A stretch of DNA of 64,000 nucleotides from Tupaia tana (Eukaryota; Chordata; Mammalia; Scandentia; Tupaiidae): assembly GCA_026018925.1 (NCBI GenBank), contig JAKSZU010000009.1, positions 70,110,949 through 70,174,948 of the forward strand, written 5' to 3'. The position numbers and the translations under genes were made by a program. The notes under the pieces were generated by a model. It saw only the letters and a program-made list of their open reading frames with translations. It searched no databases and was not told the DNA's origin. Within the stretch, counting starts at the first letter, position 1. Every line of letters begins with the position of its first letter. Below, one piece after another: positions 43,827-55,739 of this stretch.

Positions 43827-45162
43827 CATGCTTTCAAATTTCTAAAGGCTTATGTTTTACCCTATTATATGATCATTCTTAAAAAATCCTTTATGTGGTA
43901 TTGAAAAAAAATGTTTATTTGTGGTTGATGGTTGAAAAATGTTTTGTATTTCTTTGTCAAATCCATTTGATTTAGAGTATCTTTTAATTCCTACATCTCC
44001 TTGTTTATTTATTTATTTGTTTTGCCTAGTTAACCTGACTAGTGGTGACAGTGGGATGTTGAAGTCCCCAACAAATAATGTATTGCTGTATAATCTCTTC
44101 TTTTAAATTGAACAGCCTTTATTTTACAAGTTTGAGTGCCCTGGTTTTGAGTGTGTAGACATTTATAATTGTATCTTCTTGGTGAATCTATATATAGTCC
44201 TTCTCTGTCACTTTTTACAGTTTTTATCTTGAAGATTTTTGTTTGATTATCAGTAACATGACTCCAGCACTTTTTCAGTTTCTGTTTGTATGGAATGACT
44301 TTTTCTAGCCCTTCCCTTTCAATCTATGTATGTCTTTATCCATGAGGTGTGTTTCTTTTAAGCAGCATATAGAAGGATCCTGATTTTTTATCCATTCAGC
44401 CTGTCTATGTCTTTCAATTGAGGAATTTAATACATTTACATTTAACATTATTATCACACATTTTGTGTTATCTCTGGCATTTTATTAGTCCTTTTTTTTT
44501 AAGTTGTCTTGTTTTCTTTATTTCTGTTTGTTTCCCTATTGTTTTCCTTTGTTGGAAGTCATGAAAATTTTTTTACATAGAAAGACAGAAAAGATATCTC
44601 ATGACTTTTACAAAAACCCAATAGTATTTCCTTGCGTATTTTTTGAAGAATTAGTCTAGTGTTGGTAAATTCTTTCATTTTTTGTTTACTTAAGAATGAT
44701 TTTATTTTTCTTTCCCAACTGTAGAATAATCTTGTAAGGTATAGTATTCTTGACTGAATGGTTTTCTTTCGGAATTTTAAATATGTCTTCCCTTTCTTTT
44801 CTTGCCAACATTATTTCTGATGAGAGATCTGAGGATGGTCTGATGGGGTAACCTTTGTATGTAACTGAATATTTCTCCTTTGCCATTCTTAGAATCTTGT
44901 CTTTGTCTTTACCTTTTGGCAATTGGGATATGATGAGACTTGGACAGGATTTGCTTATGTTGAATATATTTGGTATCTTTTGAATTTCCTGGATCTGGAT
45001 GCCTGTATGTCTCTAGATTTGGAGCATACTCAGACAGTATTTCATGGAAGAAAATTTCTATGCCTTTATCCATCTTTTGGCTTTCTGGAATAGCCATTAT
45101 ATGAATATTCAGCAGCTTAATGGTGTCTTGAATTTTGTGCATGTTTTCCTCTTTTGTTCTTT

Positions 45163-45403
45163 AATAGATTTTTGCCATAGTGTGCATGTTCTCACCAGAT
45201 AGAAACAGAGAAAGAAAGAAAGTGAGAAGTCATCTTCTGAGAGGGATGGCCACGTGCAATCCCTTCTCCTTAATTCTCTTCTCAGGATTTTAAGCATGTT
45301 TGCCCATGTGCTCAGTGTGTTTTTCAACCTGCCAAGTCCAGGACTTGGATTGAAGAGTAGTGATGTAGGACCCAGTGTCATAATCACCATGCCACCTGCT
45401 GTT
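45163..45403 (-). mobile_element. tRNA-derived SINE, old copy
   Basis: 'aatagatttttgccatagtg' to 'atgccacctgctgttc'. Duplication catgttttcctc / tacgttttcctc. Confidence 0.85.
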
Positions 45404-45590
45404 CTACGTTTTCCTCATTTTTAATGACTTTTTAATACTCTTTTTGTCATCCTAAACTAAATCAGACGTTTTGTCTTTAAAGTCAGATACTTCTTTCTTG
45501 TGCCTGATGAATGTGCTCTTAATACTTTTGAGGGAAATGTTGATTTCCTGCATTGTATTCTTCATCTCCAAAAATTCTGTTTGATAGTTT

Positions 45591-45845
45591 TTTTTGAGAG
45601 GTTTTCGCTATAGGGCGTGTGCGCTCGCCATACAGACAGGGAGAGACATAGAGACAGAAAGCGAGAAATCACCCCCCAGGGGTATGGTCACGCCGCAATC
45701 CCTTCTCCTCCATTCTCCTCTCGGGATCTTGGGCACGCACGCACACACGCCCAGTGTGAGTTTTAAGCCACCAGGTCCGGGACACAAACCGCGGTCGACT
45801 ACGTGGGAGTCCAGTGACATAGTCATTACGCTAACTGCTGGTTCC
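45591..45845 (-). mobile_element. SINE, derived subfamily
   Basis: Carries the derived markers: B-box complement 'gacacaaacc' (decayed GCG variant), 'gagttttaag' spacer, 'tggtcac', 'acatagaga'. Duplication ctgtttgatagttt (45577-45590) / ctgtttgataattt (45846-45859). Confidence 0.93.
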
Positions 45846-46174
45846 CTGTTTGATAATTTTTAAGGTGCCCATCTGTTTTTGGAATTCTTCATTAATGTCA
45901 TGGAATAATTTTTTCAAATCTTGGAATTGACATTCTATTTTGATTAGCATCTCACTGAGTTCTGTTATAATATTCTTAATTCTTTTTGTGATATTTCTGT
46001 GCTTTCTTGTCTTTTATTCATTGCTGGTGAGAAGTTATTGTGCTTCTTTAGGGGAGAGATATTTCCTTGCTTTTTCATATTTCTTGTGTCTCTGTATTGA
46101 TTTTTAAGCATCTGGTATAGTCCTCATTTCTTTCTAATTGTTGGAGTAGATCATCTAATGACAGGTGGGTATGA

Positions 46175-46820
46175 ACAGCCCTAGATTCCAAGTGTGACCC
46201 TGGCAATGTAGTTTAGGAGGGGCCTGACGTCAGTCCCATCTTCTAGATCAGAGCAGGGCTTGCCTAGTCTCTGCATGATATTTGGAATCAGAGTGGCACT
46301 GAAAACCCACTTTGAGCCTGAACAAAGTGGTCCAGGAGGGCATGGAAACAAACCTATACGTAAGACCCAAGATCTGGGTCCTGGGTGGCCTGTGTGTAAC
46401 ACCCAAGAGCAGTGTCTTTTACAAGGTCTGAATGTAGCTCTGGGAAGGTTACTGAAGAGATGGTGAGACAAGGCAGACCTTGGGCTCTGAGGATGGCCCT
46501 GATAAGGTGTTCTACTGTGGGCCAGGGGCCATCTATGTCATCCAGATCCAAGGCAGGCTTATGTGCCCTGCCACTAAACTTCTGGTAACAGGATCCTCTA
46601 GGCCTGAATGAAGACCTGGCAAGGTTGTCTAGAAAGCTCCAGAGACAAATCTCTGTAAGACATTAGAGACAAGCCTTATGTGGCCTGCATAGGATGCCTA
46701 CAGGCAGAGTCACCCTCCATACCTGGATGGGGCCCTAGGAAGGTCATCAATGAGGGGCAAGAGGCAAACCTATCTAGGACCCTTAGCAGAGAACATAGCC
46801 TATAATACCTTGGGATAAAG
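46175..46820 (-). repeat. Diverged tandem array in an L1 5'UTR
   Basis: Units begin at 'ctctgaggatggccctg' (46485), 'cctgaatgaagacctgg' (46603) and 'cctggatggggccctag' (46722), a period of about 118 bp. A partial unit starts near 46426. GC content is higher than in the surroundings. The rest of this 5'UTR runs to about 47680. Confidence 0.7.
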
Positions 46821-48325
46821 GGAGGTTTCTCAATTTTGAACAGATTCCCACTAGATGTTAGTTGTCTAGATTGTGTACTCCAGAATCGGAAAGTTGTCTA
46901 CTGCGGTACCCTGTTTTCTGCATTCTGACCTGGAGAGAGGAATCCCTGGTACCTACCTCTCTATAAGGTGTTTTCCCACCCACTCCTGGACTGTTCAGGG
47001 AGGTCTAGAGGAGCTGCACTGTGAGCACCATCAGTTGGGGGCCAGTAGTCCTTCCCTTGGACTTGAGTCTGATGGTAGGGAGAGTGCTTGTCTGCACTGT
47101 TTTTGAGACAGAAGTTAGTAGCCAAATTTCTTATCCTCTGTTGTGAAGTGTCTCTTTCTCATCCTCTTCTCCCTCTGGGCTGAGGAGTCTTGATTGTAAA
47201 TGGAGTTTCACCTGCTGGTTGACCCAAAGAACACCGCAGCTCTCTTATCAGCTTAGGGTGGGAGTGAGGAAGGAGGTCCAATGTTACTGTATCTGAAGCT
47301 GCATGCTTGTGTACCTCCCAATGATGTGTCTTTGCTCATTCCAGTTTCATTGCCCCCGTATGGGTGGGGAATGTTAGAATCCCTGGTGCAACTCTGGAGT
47401 TCAAGTTTCAAAGAAGATATTTTCTCTGGAGGGGACATGGTGAGTGGACTTCTGGAGTTTCACCAGCTTTAGGCAATTGACTCCTGACATTTCCAAGCAG
47501 AAACTATGTGAACCAGAATTTCTTGCTTACTTTTTTTTGCATCTTTTCAGACCTACCCAACTCCTCTCTGTAGGGGCTATGCCCAGGAGGCCACCATGCT
47601 CCAGATACTAGTGGGCTGCAAAGGCAGCAGTGGTTGACTCTTCTCTCATTCAGCAGCCATGTTCCTTCTGGTGTTTCTTTTTTGTTATTTTTAATTTCAT
47701 TCCATCACGATTTCAGTGCACACTTTGTGAGATTAACATTTTTAAAATTAGTCAAGGCTTGTTTTATGTCCTATAATGTGGCCTATCCTAGAGAATGTTC
47801 CATATGCACTTGAGAAGAATGCATACTTTGTTGTCATTGTTTGGAGTTTTCTATAGATCTTTGTTAAATCTGGTTGACTTACATTGCCAAGTCTTCTATT
47901 TTCGTGTGTATTTTCTATTTGTTCTATATTTTATTGAAAAAGAGGTACTGAAGTCTCAAAATATTTTAAAAATATCTTTCTTTTTTCAATTCTGTAATTT
48001 TGTGCTTTATGTACTAAGTGCTCTCTTGTTAAATAATATCTGGTATTATTTGCTATGTATTTTTGATTTGCTATGTATTTTGGCCCTTTCATTATTATAA
48101 AATGTATCTTCTGGTCTCTATTACATGTTGTTTTAAAGTAGATTTTCTGGACATTAGTATATCCACTCCAGTTTGCTATGGTTACTGTTCATATTATATA
48201 TTTTTTTCCATAGCTTCACTTTCAATTTAAAACATGTTTCTTATAGACAGTGTATATAGTTGAATATTTTTTTTTGCCTATTCACAGAATCTCTGCCTTT
48301 GGATTGTGTTGGTTGAGCCATTCAT

Positions 48326-48697
48326 ATTATTATGGACTGAATGTGTTCGTCAAAAATTCGCATATCGAATTCTTAATCCCTGAAGTGATGGTGTTAGGAG
48401 GTAGGGACTTTGGGATGCAATTAGATTTAGATAAATTCAAGGCAGTAGGACCTCAATTATTAGATTAGTGTCTTTACAAGAAGAGGAATAGAGATCAGAG
48501 GTCTCTTTCTCTCCTCAATATGCAGGGACATGAAAGAATATAGATATCTGCAAATCAGGAAGATAGTATTCTCTGGGGAACCAAATTGACTCTCACTTTG
48601 ACTTTGGACTCCCCAGCCTTTAGAACTGTGATAAATTCCTGTCATTTTAGCCACACAGTTCATGATATTTTGTGATAGTAGTACAAGTTTACTAATA
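48326..48697 (+). mobile_element. MaLR-type LTR (MST/MLT1-like)
   Basis: 'tattatggactgaatgtg', 'aattcttaatccctgaagtg', 'gggactttgggatgcaatta', 'gtgtctttacaagaagagg', 'cagcctttagaactgtgata' and terminal 'actaatac' match the remembered LTR from end to end. Confidence 0.75.
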
Positions 48698-48704
48698 CGT
48701 GCAT

Positions 48705-48754
48705 CTTTTTTTATTTAAATTGCTACAGTGTCTGTGCTCTCTGAAGAGAGTATA

Positions 48755-48790
<36 letters not shown>

Positions 48791-48972
48791 AAAGTACCTC
48801 CCATACAGAATGCTCATGCTGCAATCTCTTCTTCATACCACCTTTCAGAATTTGGGGCATGAATTCACCCATGCCCAGTGTGTTTTTCAAGTCACTGGGT
48901 CCCGGACTCAAACTGCAGAGTTGATCATGTAGGATTCAGCAGCCTTTGCCATCACATTAACAGCTAGCCCCA
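48705..48972 (-). mobile_element. tRNA-derived SINE with (GA)n
   Basis: Reverse copy; the tail contains (GA)n at 48759-48784. Head complement 'attaacagctagcccc'. Confidence 0.82.
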
Positions 48973-48979
48973 CTTAACT

Positions 48980-49195
48980 TTGGTTAAGTTTTTAAAAATG
49001 TTATTTCTTTCATGTGCAAGAGAGACATAAAGATACAATGATAAAAAGATAGCAGTTCCAACAGGTTACCAATACTGCTATTTATCCCAGTCAGTTCTGG
49101 ATCGTGGACACACACATGCCTGGACTACTCAGGGAGGTCTTAGGTAAAAAATGTAGAACATTTCCATATTTTTGGCCTTGCAGTGCATCACATTT
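48980..49195 (-). mobile_element. Possible unnamed tRNA-related SINE
   Basis: Inserted within the old L1. Reversed it begins 'ggctggacatgggtgcagtgg', an A-box-like start. The B box is not clear. Tail is AT-rich with 'tgtctctcttgcac'. Confidence 0.3.
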
Positions 49196-50002
49196 TACCA
49201 CTGCACCCATGTCCAGCCTTTAATACGCACACTTAATGTTATTATTAAATGTATTAATATGGTTGGATTTACATATGCCATTTTAACTTTCGCATCTTTA
49301 GATTTCATATATATTTCTTCGTTCCACCTTTATTGCTTTATTTTATAATAATTGAATATTTTTAGTATAATATTTAAGTTTTTTAATGATTATCTTACTG
49401 CATTTTTAGAGCTATGTTCTTAGTAGTTATTCTAAGGATTATAAAATATATCATAATATACTATAATATCTCTAGACTTATACTAATTTAATTGTAGTGA
49501 AATATAGATATTATTTCTATATATGTTGATTAATTCTTCTATATCTTGTGCCATGACATTATTATTATACATATTACATCTATCTATGTTATACACCACT
49601 CAACACTTTGTTATAATTACCTTTTCAAGAAGCTGAAAAATGAAATTAGAGCAAGTATATATTTATAGAGATGAGAGTATTCTTCTTATTGACCGTTTCT
49701 AATTTTTTTTCCAATTCTTTCCATAAATTCAAGTTACCATATAATATAACTTTCTTATTTTAGTACACCTTTGGTCCCACCAACTCCCTTTTTGCTGTTA
49801 TTGCCAAAAATATTGTGTTTCAATGTGTTATAGGCTCCGCAATGAAATCATGTACATATTTCTATATAACTGCTTTTTTTTTTCAAATGTGCACAACATA
49901 ATGTAATGTTCAATGTTGAATAAGGTGTATATATGTACATCCATAATTTAATTACACCATGTATGTATTCTTGCAAAAAAACATACTATACCCCACAAAG
50001 AT

Positions 50003-50032
50003 GATTATATATTATACGATTATATATTATAC
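50003..50032. repeat. Tandem 15-mer, two copies
   Basis: gattatatattatac occurs twice in direct succession. Confidence 0.95.
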
Positions 50033-50084
50033 GATTGTTTTTTAAAGCAGTTAAGAGTGAAAAGGAGAATAAACGTGGAAACAA

Positions 50085-50750
50085 AAAATAACATGTTTAT
50101 AAGGGTGGAGAAATATTAGAATGCTTAGACACTATTAGTGAGAATGTAAAATAGTGTCACCACCATAGAAAACAGCATAGAGTATCAACAAAAAATTTAA
50201 AAAAGAACTACTGTATCTTCCAGGAATCCTCTTTCTTGATCTCTTCCCACAAGAATTGAAAGCAGGATATCAAAGAGCTATCTGCACATCCATGTTCATT
50301 GTATTATTCACAACAGTAAAGATAAGAATCAGATTAAGCACCTATCAATGAATGAATGAATAGACTATGTGACATATATACATTATGACACATTATTTAA
50401 CAGCAAACAAGAAGGAAAGCCTGTCATTTGCAAGAACATGGATAAACCTGGTAGGCATTATGATAAGTGAAACAAGTCAGGCACACAAGACAAATACCAC
50501 ATGACATCACTTACTTGTGAAATCTAAAAAAGTTGAGCTCATAAAAGTAGAGAGAAGTATGATGGTTGCCCAAGGCTGGAGGAGAGCAGTAGGTGGGAAA
50601 AGAGATGTTTATCAAAAGCTACAAAAATTAAGACAGGAGGAATATGCTTTATAGATCTGCTTCAAAGAATGGTAACTATAACAAACATGCATTGTCTATT
50701 TTGAAATAGCTAAAAGCTTCGATTTTTGAATGTTTTTTTCACCACAAAAA
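50085..50750 (+). mobile_element. Old L1 3' end (L1MA/MB-like)
   Basis: 'gagaatgtaaaatagtgtcacc', 'agaattgaaagcaggatatc', 'atgttcattgtattattcac', 'gaacatggataaacctggtag', 'agtgaaacaagtcaggcaca', ending 'tcaccacaaaaaa'. Typical ORF2 end plus 3'UTR of a eutherian-wide L1. Between 50751 and 50934 nothing is recognised. Confidence 0.82.
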
Positions 50751-50934
50751 AAGGATATGTGTTGATTGATTTGTTGAATAGCCTGATTTAATTGTTCTAA
50801 ATTTTAAACACATATCAAAACATCACATTGTAGCTCAAAAACATATAATACTATTATTATTTGTTATTAAGAATGGAACGAAATAAATGATTAATTTAAA
50901 ATATTTATACATATTGATTTATGCTATGGTAATG

Positions 50935-51360
50935 CTATATAATATCCCCTCCCCCAAAATAAAACAGATTAGTAGCTAAAACCAAAACAATTTATTTTCA
51001 CTACTGTTAGATACATGGATCATCTAACTTAGGCAGGACTTGGCTGGTCTTGGCTCCATGCTGTATGCTGAGTCCAGGTCAGTTACACAGGTCTCTCATC
51101 CAAGTTGGTCCCAGGCTGTATCTGGTATGTTCTTTCTTTATAGACTTAGTAGAAATGCAAGAAAGTTCAACTATGCAAACACATTTTAAACCTGTGCATG
51201 TGTGATACAGGAAAACAACTTTTTATCTTAAACAAATCACATAACAATGTCCAAAATCAAGGCACATGAACATACTTTCTGCCCACTGAGAGGATACAGA
51301 AAATTGCATGTCAGCCTCAAATCAGTGAAACAGGAAAGGATGCAATAACCAAGGAGGTGA
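50935..51360. mobile_element. Ancient eutherian interspersed repeat, family not named
   Basis: 'gattagtagctaaaacc..caatttattttcac' and 'caaatcacataacaatgtcc', 'ctgcccactgagaggatac' match parts of a familiar old repeat I cannot name with certainty. 51361-51549 is unassigned. Confidence 0.45.
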
Positions 51361-51564
51361 GAGAAGTGACTGAACATCTGCAAAAAAAAATTCTAAAGAC
51401 CTACACAACAATGTTTGTTTTAAAAATGTATGAAGAGAGTGGTAATACTGAGTGTTAGACACACCTTTGAAGATAGATATAAAAAGAAGTAAATGAATGG
51501 GACAAGAAGAGAAGAAAGGAATTTGTTTTCAAGAAGTTTTTTAATTCTTAAGAAAACAGATTCT

Positions 51565-51826
51565 GCGCAAGCAGATGGCATAGTGTTTAAGGTGCTGGAC
51601 TCCCACATAGATAACTGTGGTTTGAGTGCTGGACCCGGTGGCTTGAAACTCACTGACACTGGGCACACATACATGTGTGCCCAAAATCCTGAGAGGAGAA
51701 TGGAGGAGAAGGGATTGCAGCATGGCCATCCCACTGGGGATGGGGGTGATTTCTCATTTTATGTCTCTTTATCTCTGTCTCTCTGGCAAGCACATGCACC
51801 CTGTAGTAAAAAAATTCTCTTAAAAT
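51565..51826 (+). mobile_element. tRNA-derived SINE
   Basis: Head 'gcgcaagcagatggcatagtg', full body, tail 'ctgtagtaaaaaaattctc'. Duplication aagaaaacagattct (51550-51564) / aagaaaaacagattct (51827-51842). Confidence 0.9.
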
Positions 51827-51982
51827 AAGAAAAACAGATTCTAGATGGTTTAATCTTTATAAGCTAATGGTAAAAACATTGTAGGGAAGAGAACCTGAGG
51901 ATTGAGGAAAGTAGACATGAAGACATAAGCTTTGGGTTTAAGAGATTTCCTTGAATGTATGAGAGGGGATAATTATGATGAT

Positions 51983-52200
51983 GAAGGTAATAACACACTT
52001 AAGCATATAGTACTTATTCTGTGTTAAGACATCGTTCTAAGTATTTTACATATCCTACTTATATAACCCTTACAATAACTCTATTCAGAAAGTACTATTA
52101 TTATCCTTATTATATAGATGAGAAAAATGACACAGATAAAGGTTAAGCAACTTGTCAATGGTAACATAAGTACTAAACCATGGAGTTGGTGTGAAGGAAA
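51983..52200 (-). mobile_element. MIR element
   Basis: Clear reversed MIR: 'tctaagtattttacatatcc', 'acaataactctattcagaaa', 'tactattattatccttatta', 'gatgagaaaaatgacacaga', 'ggttaagcaacttgtcaatgg'. Confidence 0.85.
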
Positions 52201-52314
52201 AGAGTGCTTTAGATATAAAGTTTTATGTTTGATACAAAAATGACAGAATCCGATGCCTTTTATCTTCTCAATAAAACCCATTAGTTGAGAAAGAGGGAGC
52301 AGGAAGAAATATTA

Positions 52315-52591
52315 AATTTTTTTTTTTTTTTTTGGAGAGGTTTTTGCTATAGGGTGCGTGCGCTCGCCAGACAGACAGAGAGAGACAGAGAGACAGAAAG
52401 TGAGAAATCACCCCCCCCCAGGGGGGATGGTCATGCCGCAATCCCTTCTTCTCCTCCATTCTCCTCTCGGGATCTTGGGCACGCATGCACACATGCCCAG
52501 CGTGAGTTCAAGCCACCGGGTTGGGGACTCGAACCGCGGTCGACTACGTGGGAGTCCAGCAACATAGCCATTACACCAACTGCTGGTGCCC
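52315..52591 (-). mobile_element. tRNA-derived SINE, near consensus
   Basis: Complete, with B-box complement 'actcgaaccgcgg'. Duplication gaaatattaaattttt at 52306 and 52592. 52609-52985 holds no recognised feature. Confidence 0.93.
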
Positions 52592-52992
52592 GAAATATTA
52601 AATTTTTAAAAATAACAAGTTTTTAAATAGCTATCTTAAAAAGTGAGAAAACATGCTGATAGTGATATGAGATGAATTTCTTGGCCTCATTAAGTGACCA
52701 TTTGAAGGTTATGATCATGAATTTAAAATGAATCCAATCTGTCTATGGGATGTTCAATCTTGAGTGAGCTGTAGAGGAAGCCAAGTTATCAGGCAGCCTC
52801 TAGGATTTACAGAACTCAACCACAAAAAGTGACTGTTCCAAGAAATGTTTAAGAATATGGGGTACAGATGAACAATATAACATCTTGTGTCCCATAAACA
52901 CTAAATGTTGGCAACAATTGAAAATAGTTGTGCTGGGAGCTGCCAGTACTAATCACAAAATTAAGAGCCTGGTAGAGGAACTTCAAATTCCT

Positions 52993-53775
52993 ATTTTTTT
53001 AATTAAATTTATTTATTTACATTCATTCACTGTACATCATTACAGCAGACAAAGTGAGATTTTCCATCCAGAGTACACTGTATATTGGCTCAATCAAGCA
53101 CATCAACATACATGTTATTGTCAACAAATAATCTTCCATTTCTTGTTTCCTGTATGTTTTGCTTTTTTTTTCCCCATCCTTGATTCCCTATCTCTTACCC
53201 TTGGCCATCTCCCACTCTCCTCCCACACTGTTTCTGGGATCTATGTTTGCTTTCTATACTTTCCCAGCCCTACATTTTATTGAGTCATTAAAGATCTTAA
53301 TTAATCCAAATATTTTCATAGAAAGCACAGCTGAAATATACATTTTCATGAACACAAGTCTAACTTTGGGCATAAACCTCAGTGAGTAGAATGAACATCC
53401 TATAAAGTAGCACCTAGCTGGGGCTATATATCTTACTGCAGGCATCGAATAGGTATTTTTAATGCATTTTTTTTTTAATTTCAAGGAAAACAGTTTTTTT
53501 TTCCCTGAAACTTTTTTTTAATTTAATTTGCATTCTTTCCCTAAGCATCGTCACAGCATACAAAATGTGATTTCCCATCCAGAATATACTGCATAGTGGC
53601 TTAATCATGCATATTATTATCAAAACTTTTCCACTTCTAGTTTATAGAATATTTTTACCCCCTATTTCTGACCCTCTGTCCTTTCTCACCCTCTTCTCAC
53701 ACTATCTCTAGTGTCTACAGTTGTCTTCCATTCCTTCCCCCCCACATTGTATTGATCACACAATTTCTTAAAAAA
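52993..53775 (-). repeat. Dimeric repeat, probable L1 3'UTR, copy 2
   Basis: Collinear with 39965-40712 over nearly its full length ('attcactgtacatcattaca', 'tgtatattggctcaatcaag', 'tctgggatctatgtttgc', 'agtgagtagaatgaacat', 'tgcatagtggcttaatcatg'). Second half starts near 53515. No ORF2 precedes it, so it is either a 5'-truncated L1 or a separate repeat. Confidence 0.7.
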
Positions 53776-53825
53776 TATAACTACTTTCAATAGCAAGTTT
53801 ACTTGGTACTATTAAGAAAACCAGT

Positions 53826-54093
53826 TTTTTTTTTTTTTTTTTAAAGGTTTTAGCTATAGGGCGCGTGCGCTCGCCAGACAGACAGAGAAAGACATAGAGA
53901 CAGAAAGCGAGAAATCACCCCCCAGGGGGGATGGTCACACCACAATCCCTTCTCCTCCATTCTCCTCTCGGGATCTTGGGCACACACGCACACGCGCCTG
54001 GTGTGAGTTTTAAGCCACCGGGTCCGGGACGCGAACCGCGGTCGACTACGTCGGAGCCCAGCGACATAGCCATTACGCTAACTGCTGGTTCCC
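53826..54093 (-). mobile_element. SINE, derived subfamily
   Basis: Carries B-box complement 'gacgcgaaccgcgg', 'gagttttaag', 'tggtcac', 'acatagaga'. Duplication aagaaaaccagtttt (53814-53828) / aagaaaaccagtttt (54094-54108), perfect, which suggests a recent insertion. Confidence 0.95.
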
Positions 54094-54183
54094 AAGAAAA
54101 CCAGTTTTAACTTCCATTTACATCAAGTTAATATATAAATTAAAATGCCCCCAATTTTAAAATTTAATTTAATTTACTTTTTT

Positions 54184-54418
54184 TAGAGGGAGAGATTTTT
54201 GCTATAGGACACATGCACTCACAGGAGACACAGAGAGAGATGGAGAAAGAGAAAGTAAGAAACTACCCCCAGGAAGGATGACCATGCCACAATCCCTTCT
54301 CCTCCATTCATTCTCCTCTCGGGATTTTGAGCATGCATGCACATGCACCCAGCATGAGTTTCAAGATGTTGGGTACAAGCTGTGGTTGGCCATATTGGAG
54401 TCTAGCACCTTAACTAGA
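54184..54418 (-). mobile_element. tRNA-derived SINE, old copy
   Basis: 'agatttttgctataggacac' to 'gtctagcaccttaacta'; contains a small tandem ATTC duplication in the body. Confidence 0.8.
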
Positions 54419-54429
54419 ATAAAGAGATC

Positions 54430-55155
54430 TTAGGGGATTAATGAAACTGTATAAAAAGAGCAAAGAGACACTGATAAATATAGATGCAAAAATCCTCAAC
54501 AAACACTAGCAAAATGAATTCAACAACATATTTTTAAAAATCTATTTGGGCCAGCAGATGGCGTCATGGTTAAGGCACTGAATTCTTACATGTCTGACTG
54601 TGGTTCAAGTCCCGGATATGGTGCCTTGAAAATCATTCTGAGGGCATTTGTGTGCATGCGTGACCATCTTCCCTGATGGGTGAGCTATCACTTTCCCTCT
54701 CTCCATCTCTCTCTGTCTCTCTCCAACAAGTATATACACTCTGGCAAAAACCTAAGAAAAAAGAAGAAAACTGTTAAAAGCATCATATATCATGAATGAA
54801 TAGGATTTATTCCTGGTACACAAAGATGATTCAACATAAAAAAAATTAATGTGATATAACAAATGAACAGAAATGAAGGGGAAAAATCACACTATAATAT
54901 CAGTAGACACATAAAAATCATTTGATAAAATTCTACATCCTTTCATGACAAAAACTCTCAATGAAGTAGGAATAGGAGAATATTACCCAATATGATAAAG
55001 GCCATATATCAAAACCATAGCAAACATACTTGAGAGTGGAAAAACTAAAAACTTTTCCTTCTAAAATCAAAAACAAGTTAAAGATGCCTATTCCCACCAC
55101 TTCTATTCCCAGAGTATTGGAAGATCTACTCAAAACAATTGCGCAAATGATAATA
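54430..55155 (+). mobile_element. Old L1 RT-region fragment
   Basis: 'tgataaatatagatgcaaaa', 'atgaataggatttattcctgg', 'aatatcagtagacacataaa', 'gataaaggccatatatcaaaa'. Interrupted by a SINE. Confidence 0.75.
54547..54770 (+). mobile_element. SINE with internal deletion
   Basis: Head 'gggccagcagatggcgtcatgg', B box ggttcaagtcc. Body jumps from 'gtgtgcatgcgtg' to 'accatcttccctgatggg', missing the 'agaggagaatggag' block. Confidence 0.85.
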
Positions 55156-55356
55156 ATGCCTTAGTCCATTTGTGGTACTATAACTAAAAACAGCAGACTG
55201 GATATTTATAAAGAACAGAAATATATTTTTCACAGTTCCAAAAGTTGGAAAGTCCAAGATCAGGACACCACAGATTCACTGTCAGGTACGGGTTGGCTCT
55301 CCCAGCTTCCTTGTTGATACATCCTCACACGGTTGAAGAATGATGGACAAAAGTAG

Positions 55357-55437
55357 GGTCTAGTTAGTTACTTTCAGCCCTTTTGTAAGGTTATTATTTC
55401 CATTCATGAGGGCTCCACCCACATGACTTAATTATCT
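55357..55437. repeat. 81-bp segment, copy 1 of a local duplication
   Basis: From 'ggtctagttagttac' to 'gacttaattatct'. It matches 56382-56462 at 78 of 81 positions with no gaps, same orientation, while flanks differ. The sequence belongs to the reversed LTR. Confidence 0.95.
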
Positions 55438-55489
55438 CCTAAAAACCCCACCTCTCAATGCTATCACATTGGGATTTAAGATTCATATT

Positions 55490-55739
55490 AATGTTTTTTT
55501 AGAGAGATTTTTTTGCATTAGGACATGTGCACTCACCGGAGAGAGAAAGACAGAGACAGAAACAGAAATAACCCCTCGGTGGGGATGGCTGTCGCAATCT
55601 CTTCCATTCTCCCCTCGGGATTTTGGGCATGCACACACATACGCCCAGTGAGTGTTTCAAGCCTCTGGATCCAGGACTCGAACTGTGGTCAGCCATGTGG
55701 GAGTTCATCAATGTAACCATTACACCATCTCCTGACTCC
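55490..55739 (-). mobile_element. tRNA-derived SINE inside LTR
   Basis: 'agagagatttttttgcatta' to 'accatctcctgactccc', body shortened. Weak flanking duplication catatt. Confidence 0.83.

Larger units (their letters stand above)
39965..47680 (-). mobile_element. Large L1 with dimeric 3'UTR and monomeric 5'UTR
   Basis: Minus order: 5'UTR (47680-46150), ORF1 (about 46130-44640; C-terminal KGYPIRPSSDLSSEIMLARKE near 44860-44800), endonuclease, RT to about 41257, then, after a gap, the 3'UTR (40712-39965). The C-terminal ORF2 region appears deleted. Seven SINEs lie within its span. It seems inserted in an older minus L1 whose halves are at 38855-39945 and 47685-49790. Coding frames are broken everywhere. 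Confidence 0.7.
47685..49790 (-). mobile_element. Old L1M element, endonuclease and inter-ORF region
   Basis: 'tttcattccatcacgatttc', 'gaatgttccatatgcacttg', 'ctttggattgtgttggttg', then after insertions 'ttaatgttattattaaatgt', 'ttgaatatttttagtataat', 'agttattctaaggattata'. An LTR, a SINE and a possible third repeat are nested inside. Likely the same element as 38855-39945. From 49790 to 50084 only weak AT-rich similarity remains. Confidence 0.65.

Noticed and set aside
52885-53283. 132-codon plus frame
   Set aside because: It lies antisense over the probable L1 3'UTR repeat; composition is Phe/Leu/Ser-rich from T-rich DNA, with no start context.
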